NCBI RefSeq assembly: GCF_026340655.1
Contig: NZ_JAPEOZ010000001.1
Coordinates: 4,588,001 to 4,652,000 of the forward strand
Source: Streptomyces sp. NBC_01275
GTDB lineage: Bacteria; Actinomycetota; Actinomycetes; Streptomycetales; Streptomycetaceae
Direction: 5' to 3'
Length of the DNA stretch: 64,000 nucleotides
Shown: positions 60,640 to 64,000 of the stretch, in pieces
Layout of the letters: each line of letters begins with the position of its first letter
Position numbering within the stretch: position 1 is the stretch's first letter
Notes under the pieces: model-generated
The model's input: the letters and a program-made list of their open reading frames with translations, nothing else
The model's database searches: none
Told to the model about the DNA's origin: nothing
Translations under genes and position numbers: made by a program

Positions 60640-60812
60640 TGACGAGCAGAACGGGCCGTGGCACAGGCGGGAGTAGGGTTGGAATACCGGGAGTTCCTCG
60701 TACATCAGCTCCGATGCTGGTGCCGTTCTCGGCGAGCAACAGGGCCGGAACGTCGAAGACGAGAACGCGGTCTGTGCGTACGCTCCGCCCTCCGCCCGAG
60801 GGAGGTGAGGAC

Positions 60813-61004
60813 GTGGAGACCGTCATCACCGTGGTCCTGATCATCGCCGTGATCGTCATGGGAATGGTCCTGATCCACCGGCTCAACGCACAGCACGACG
60901 AAAGAATCGCGGCCTTCCACTACAGCGACGCGCTGCCGGGAATCGGCCGACTGCGGAGGAAGAACCGCCGAACCGCGGACACGAAAAAGGTGGGCCACGC
61001 CTGA
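60813..61004 (+). CDS. Small single-pass membrane protein
   Basis: A 63-residue protein from a GTG with GGAGGTGAGG upstream: one N-terminal membrane segment (VITVVLIIAVIVMGMVLIHR) then a charged tail (PGIGRLRRKNRRTADTKKVG). It lies upstream of the PRC-barrel gene. Function unknown. Confidence 0.7.
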   Translation: METVITVVLIIAVIVMGMVLIHRLNAQHDERIAAFHYSDALPGIGRLRRKNRRTADTKKVGHA

Positions 61005-61158
61005 TGCCCGAAATGTGCACCAGGCTTAGCATGAGAGTGGGTAGGCGCACTCTCACGTGCGACCGACCCGGAAGGGCGACCCCGGTGTGTATACGCCGGG
61101 GTCGTTGGAGCACGTCCGACGCGCCCGCCCGGGAACCGGGCATGATCGGGGGTAGGTC

Positions 61159-61515
61159 ATGATCCGTTCCGCCGATGTCCGGGAATGGCGTGACCGCGAC
61201 GTCGTGGACCCGAAGGGGCGCCGGATCGGCTCCCTGGAAGCGATCTATGTGGACACCGCTTCCGACCAGCCGACCATGGCCACCGTACGCACCGGGCTGC
61301 CCACCCGGCACCGCCTCGTCTTCGTCCCCCTCGACGAGGCGATTCTGGGACCGGGGTACGTCAAGGTCGCGCACTCCAAGGGACTGGTGAAGAAGGCCCC
61401 CTCCATCGGCACCGACGACATCCTGCCCGCCGAGCGGGAGGAAGCGATCTTCCACCACTACGGCCTGGCCTATCAGCCGGGCGTCAACGGCGAACGGCAG
61501 CTCGCGCGCCGCTGA
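61159..61515 (+). CDS. PRC-barrel domain protein
   Basis: A 118-residue protein: SADVREWRDRDVVDPKGRRI and GSLEAIYVDTASDQPTMATV form the PRC-barrel; RLVFVPLDEAILGPGYVKVA completes it. Such proteins bind RNA, membranes or partners as adaptors and are often stress-induced in Streptomyces. The gap 61005-61158 holds its promoter. Confidence 0.85.
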   Translation: MIRSADVREWRDRDVVDPKGRRIGSLEAIYVDTASDQPTMATVRTGLPTRHRLVFVPLDEAILGPGYVKVAHSKGLVKKAPSIGTDDILPAEREEAIFHHYGLAYQPGVNGERQLARR

Positions 61516-61547
61516 CGCCCGCAACCCGACGGAGAAGGTGCAGCCGC

Positions 61548-61718
61548 ATGGCGATCTTCCTGTTCCTGCTTCTCGTGGCCCTCGTCCTGGGACTCATCGG
61601 CGCGGTGGCGGACGGCCTGCTCTATCTCTTGCTCATCGGCATCCTGATCTTCGCGGCCGACATCGCCTTCTTCGCCGTGCGATCCTCCCGCCGCTCGCAT
61701 CACCGCCCTCTCCGATGA
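61548..61718 (+). CDS. Small hydrophobic membrane protein
   Basis: A 56-residue protein with two hydrophobic segments (FLFLLLVALVLGLIGAVADG, LLYLLLIGILIFAADIAFFA) and a basic end RSSRRSHHRPLR. GGAGAAGG lies upstream. It follows the PRC-barrel gene by 32 bases and is probably in the same transcript. Confidence 0.7.
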   Translation: MAIFLFLLLVALVLGLIGAVADGLLYLLLIGILIFAADIAFFAVRSSRRSHHRPLR

Positions 61719-61798
61719 CACGGTGACACCGGTGGCGGCCGACACGCAGGGCACGTACACGGTCGCCGCCTACGCACGGTTTCTCGGCGCGCGGTTTC

Positions 61799-63736
61799 TC
61801 AGCGCGCGATCGGTACGTCCCTCGTCACGCTCACCTGGTCGATGTCCGACACCCGTACCGTCACCTTCATCTCCCAGTCGCCGGGGATGGGCAGGTTGAC
61901 GGCGTCGGCGCCCCAGTAGCCGCCGCGGTCCACGACCTTGGCGTCGAGGGGGCCGATGTCCTGGCTGGGGAGGGTGAAGGAGATCCGGAGTTCGGGGATG
62001 CTGACGAAGCCGCCGTCGGGGCCGTAGACCACGGCCTGGAGACCGTTGTCGCCGACGCGGCCGGGGTCGAGGGTGACCTGTACCTTGCCGCGGGCGCCGG
62101 GCCTGCCGAGGTCGAAGGGGACGTTGATGACCGAGGCCACGGGCAGGCCCGCGGACTGCTCCGTGGTCGCCGCCTCCGCCGCCGCCCGGCCCGGCAGGGT
62201 GCCGGTCAGGATCGTCGTGAGGACGAGGACCACGACGGAGACGACGACCTCGGCGAGCACGGACCGGCGAAGGGCCCGCTTACGGGCGTCCTCGGCGGGC
62301 GTGAGGGACGGCTGCTTCTCGGCGGGCGGGGGCGGGGGCGAAGGCGGGGGCGTCTCCCTGACCTCGACCGTCGTCGACGCCGAACCGTCGGCTGCCCGGG
62401 CCGCCAGGACGGGCACCCGGGACTTGTTCTCTACCGCAGCCTTCTCTGCCGAAGCCTTCTCCGCCGGAGCCACTGTCACGGTCGCCTCCTTCGTCTTCGT
62501 CTTCGTCTCCTTCGTCGCAGTGCCCTGGGTCACCGTCCGCCGGGACCACGCGCCCGCCATCAGCAGCAGCACCACCGCGACCAGCTTCGCGAGCAGGACG
62601 CGGCCGTACGTCGTGTCCGTCAGCGCGGCCGTGGAGCCGAGGCCGCGCCAGGACTGGTAGACGCCGGTCACCACCAGGACGGTCACGGACAGGCCGGCCA
62701 CGCGGGAGAAGCGCATGACCACCCGGGAGGGCACGGAGGCCCGGGGGAGCAGGGTGAGCAGGGCGACCAGGCCGCCCAGCCACACCGCCATCGCCAGCAG
62801 GTGCAGCACCGCGGAGGTCATCGCCACCGGGACCTGGATGCCGGCGGACGCGTGTTCGGCGCCCGCCCAGGTCAGGGCGAGGCCCACGGCGAGCACGGCG
62901 CCCACCACGAGCGCGGCGCGGGACGGCTCGGCGCGCCTGCGCTGTCGTACGAGGACGAAGAGGGCCGCGGCGAGCAGGACCAGCCGTGCCAGCAGGGCCA
63001 GGCCGGGGCGGCCGGTCAGGGTGCGGGCGAGACCGGACGGGTCGAGGGCGTCGGCCGGGCCGGTGCCCGCCTCGTAGGGGGCGCGCAGGAAGAACAGGAA
63101 GACCGAGGAGCCCGCCAGGGTCCAGGCGCCGATCAGCAGCGGGCGGCGCAGGGGGCGGCTGTCCGGCGGACGGCATACGGCGATGAAGGCCGCCGTGCCG
63201 ACGAGGAGGGCCGCGGCGATGTACGCGAGGTAGCGGCCGATGTTGTAGAGGCCGTCGGTGAGGGGGTCCTCGGTGGCGTCGGAGGGCAGGACCGCCGCCG
63301 TCGGAGAGGGCTTGCCCACGGAGAAGGTGAAGGCGCCGGAGACCGGGTGGCTGTCCGCCGACACCACGCGCCAGGCCACCGTGAAGGTGCCGGTCGCGAG
63401 CTTCTCCGGCACGGCGACCCGGACCGTGTCCGAACGGCCCTCCACATGCCCCGACTTGCCCAGCTTCAGACGCTGATTGTCCGGGTCGAGGACCCGGAAG
63501 GAGTCGTCGAGCAGGCCTACGGACTCGGTGAAGGCGAGGGTGATGCTGCGGGGTGAGGTCTTGACGACGCTTCCGTCGGCGGGATCGGTGGAGCGGAGCG
63601 CGGCGTGCGCCGAGGCCGGTCCGCCGCCGAGGAGCAGCAGGACCAGCACGGCGCCCAGCAGCACCAGCCCTTGAAGTCCCCTCCGCCCACTCCCGCTGTC
63701 CCTGCCGTGTCGTCCGTCATCGTGCCCTTCGCTCAC
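61799..63736 (-). CDS. Copper resistance CopC-CopD fusion protein
   Basis: A 645-residue membrane protein. A signal segment (LVLLGAVLVLLLLGGGPASA) is followed by HAALRSTDPADGSVV, whose mature N-terminal His is the CopC copper ligand, and a second His in SADSHPVSG. Then come eight or so membrane helices of CopD with His-containing TWAGAEHASAG and AVLHLLAMAVWLGGLVALL, a long charged/Pro-rich linker (about 410-480), one more membrane helix and a beta-rich C-terminal domain of YtkA-like type. It moves copper across the membrane. Start at the GTG at 63734-63736. Confidence 0.9.
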   Translation of the reverse strand: MSEGHDDGRHGRDSGSGRRGLQGLVLLGAVLVLLLLGGGPASAHAALRSTDPADGSVVKTSPRSITLAFTESVGLLDDSFRVLDPDNQRLKLGKSGHVEGRSDTVRVAVPEKLATGTFTVAWRVVSADSHPVSGAFTFSVGKPSPTAAVLPSDATEDPLTDGLYNIGRYLAYIAAALLVGTAAFIAVCRPPDSRPLRRPLLIGAWTLAGSSVFLFFLRAPYEAGTGPADALDPSGLARTLTGRPGLALLARLVLLAAALFVLVRQRRRAEPSRAALVVGAVLAVGLALTWAGAEHASAGIQVPVAMTSAVLHLLAMAVWLGGLVALLTLLPRASVPSRVVMRFSRVAGLSVTVLVVTGVYQSWRGLGSTAALTDTTYGRVLLAKLVAVVLLLMAGAWSRRTVTQGTATKETKTKTKEATVTVAPAEKASAEKAAVENKSRVPVLAARAADGSASTTVEVRETPPPSPPPPPAEKQPSLTPAEDARKRALRRSVLAEVVVSVVVLVLTTILTGTLPGRAAAEAATTEQSAGLPVASVINVPFDLGRPGARGKVQVTLDPGRVGDNGLQAVVYGPDGGFVSIPELRISFTLPSQDIGPLDAKVVDRGGYWGADAVNLPIPGDWEMKVTVRVSDIDQVSVTRDVPIAR

Positions 63737-63799
63737 ATCACCGCTCCGTCTTCGGACTCGTGTGCTCTGCACTAGGTACGGACGGGGGCCGCGTCCTGC

Positions 63800-64000
63800 T
63801 CACCAGGTCGGCCGGGCCGACGCCCCGCCGTCCACCACCAGGTCGTGCCCGGTCACCCAGGACGCGAGGGGCGAGGCCAGGAACACACAGGCGTCGCCGA
63901 CGTCCTCGGGTCGCCCCAGCCGGCCGACCGCGACCGCCTCCCGCCACCGCCGCACCCCCTCGGGCCAGGCCTCGGCCAGCCCCTCCCGCCCGATCAGGCC
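63800..64000 (-). CDS. Short-chain dehydrogenase, C-terminal part
   Basis: The last 66 residues of an SDR whose start lies beyond the right edge. VAVGRLGRPEDVGDACVFLA, SPLASWVTGHDLVVDGGASA is the usual SDR C-terminus (GRPEDVA...FLAS...VTG..L.VDGG). The substrate cannot be told. Confidence 0.88.
   Translation of the reverse strand, partial: GLIGREGLAEAWPEGVRRWREAVAVGRLGRPEDVGDACVFLASPLASWVTGHDLVVDGGASARPTW

Noticed and set aside
60530..60886. Open frame on the minus strand with a long Val-Glu-Ala repeat
   Set aside because: It is only the 9-bp repeat read through in one frame plus the reverse of a real plus-strand gene; no ribosome site or family.

Overview
This window is a high-GC actinobacterial chromosome segment, almost certainly Streptomyces. 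The evidence is GC-rich third codon positions, frequent GTG starts, GGAGG-type ribosome sites, an Lsr2 gene, split purine genes (purS/purQ/purL, purC, purD, purF) around lsr2 and dnaX, and pSAM2/AICE-type transfer genes. It divides into a conserved left core, a tandem array of integrated elements at a tRNA-Ser gene, and a variable right part.

Left core (1-21.4 kb). Purine genes are interleaved with housekeeping genes: purF (5' part), a META lipoprotein, a mycothiol-dependent MDMPI-family protein, a membrane-anchored unknown, the overlapping operon purS-purQ-purL, lsr2, tRNA-Gly(TCC), tRNA-Gly(GCC), an ABC exporter coupled to a two-component system, a second tRNA-Gly(GCC), purC, a dimethylformamidase-like protein, a degenerate M48-like membrane protein, purD, dnaX, the SRP RNA and tRNA-Ser(GGA).

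Element array (21.3-51 kb). The 3' part of tRNA-Ser occurs three times: copy A at 21317-21395, B at 34836-34914 and C at 50852-50926. Only copy A belongs to a whole tRNA. Between A and B lies element 1 (13.5 kb). It has a tyrosine integrase with a Cys where the HxxR arginine should be, a small GntR repressor facing a DUF6415 operon, a minus-strand set of tail/fibre-like and holin-like genes, a divergent 984-residue tape-measure protein, a RecA/DnaB-type ATPase and a cluster of 14 short iteron-like repeats. I see no capsid, portal or large terminase gene. Between B and C lies element 2 (16.0 kb), an AICE with int, xis, repSA, spd genes, a TraB gene broken by an in-frame stop, an SCO3933-type regulator, a KorSA-like GntR and a Pif-like Nudix protein. 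It carries an IS481 insertion and AT-richer cargo, including a translationally coupled pair (DUF4365 nuclease-like protein plus an unrecognised 404-residue protein) next to the right att site. Beyond C is the rotted C-terminus of a third integrase and a VapBC pair, so a third element probably once sat there.

Right part (51.9-64 kb). This holds a helicase-associated/WYL protein, a frameshifted DUF6069 gene, an SDR fragment, a group of redox genes (NAD(P)-binding protein, DUF385 nitroreductase, azoreductase, DsbA/FrnE) beside a divergent HxlR regulator, a GNAT, a DUF5994 protein, small membrane and PRC-barrel proteins, a CopC-CopD fusion and a partial SDR.

Coordinates are from reading the sequence by eye. 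Family names are from remembered family features, not from a search.
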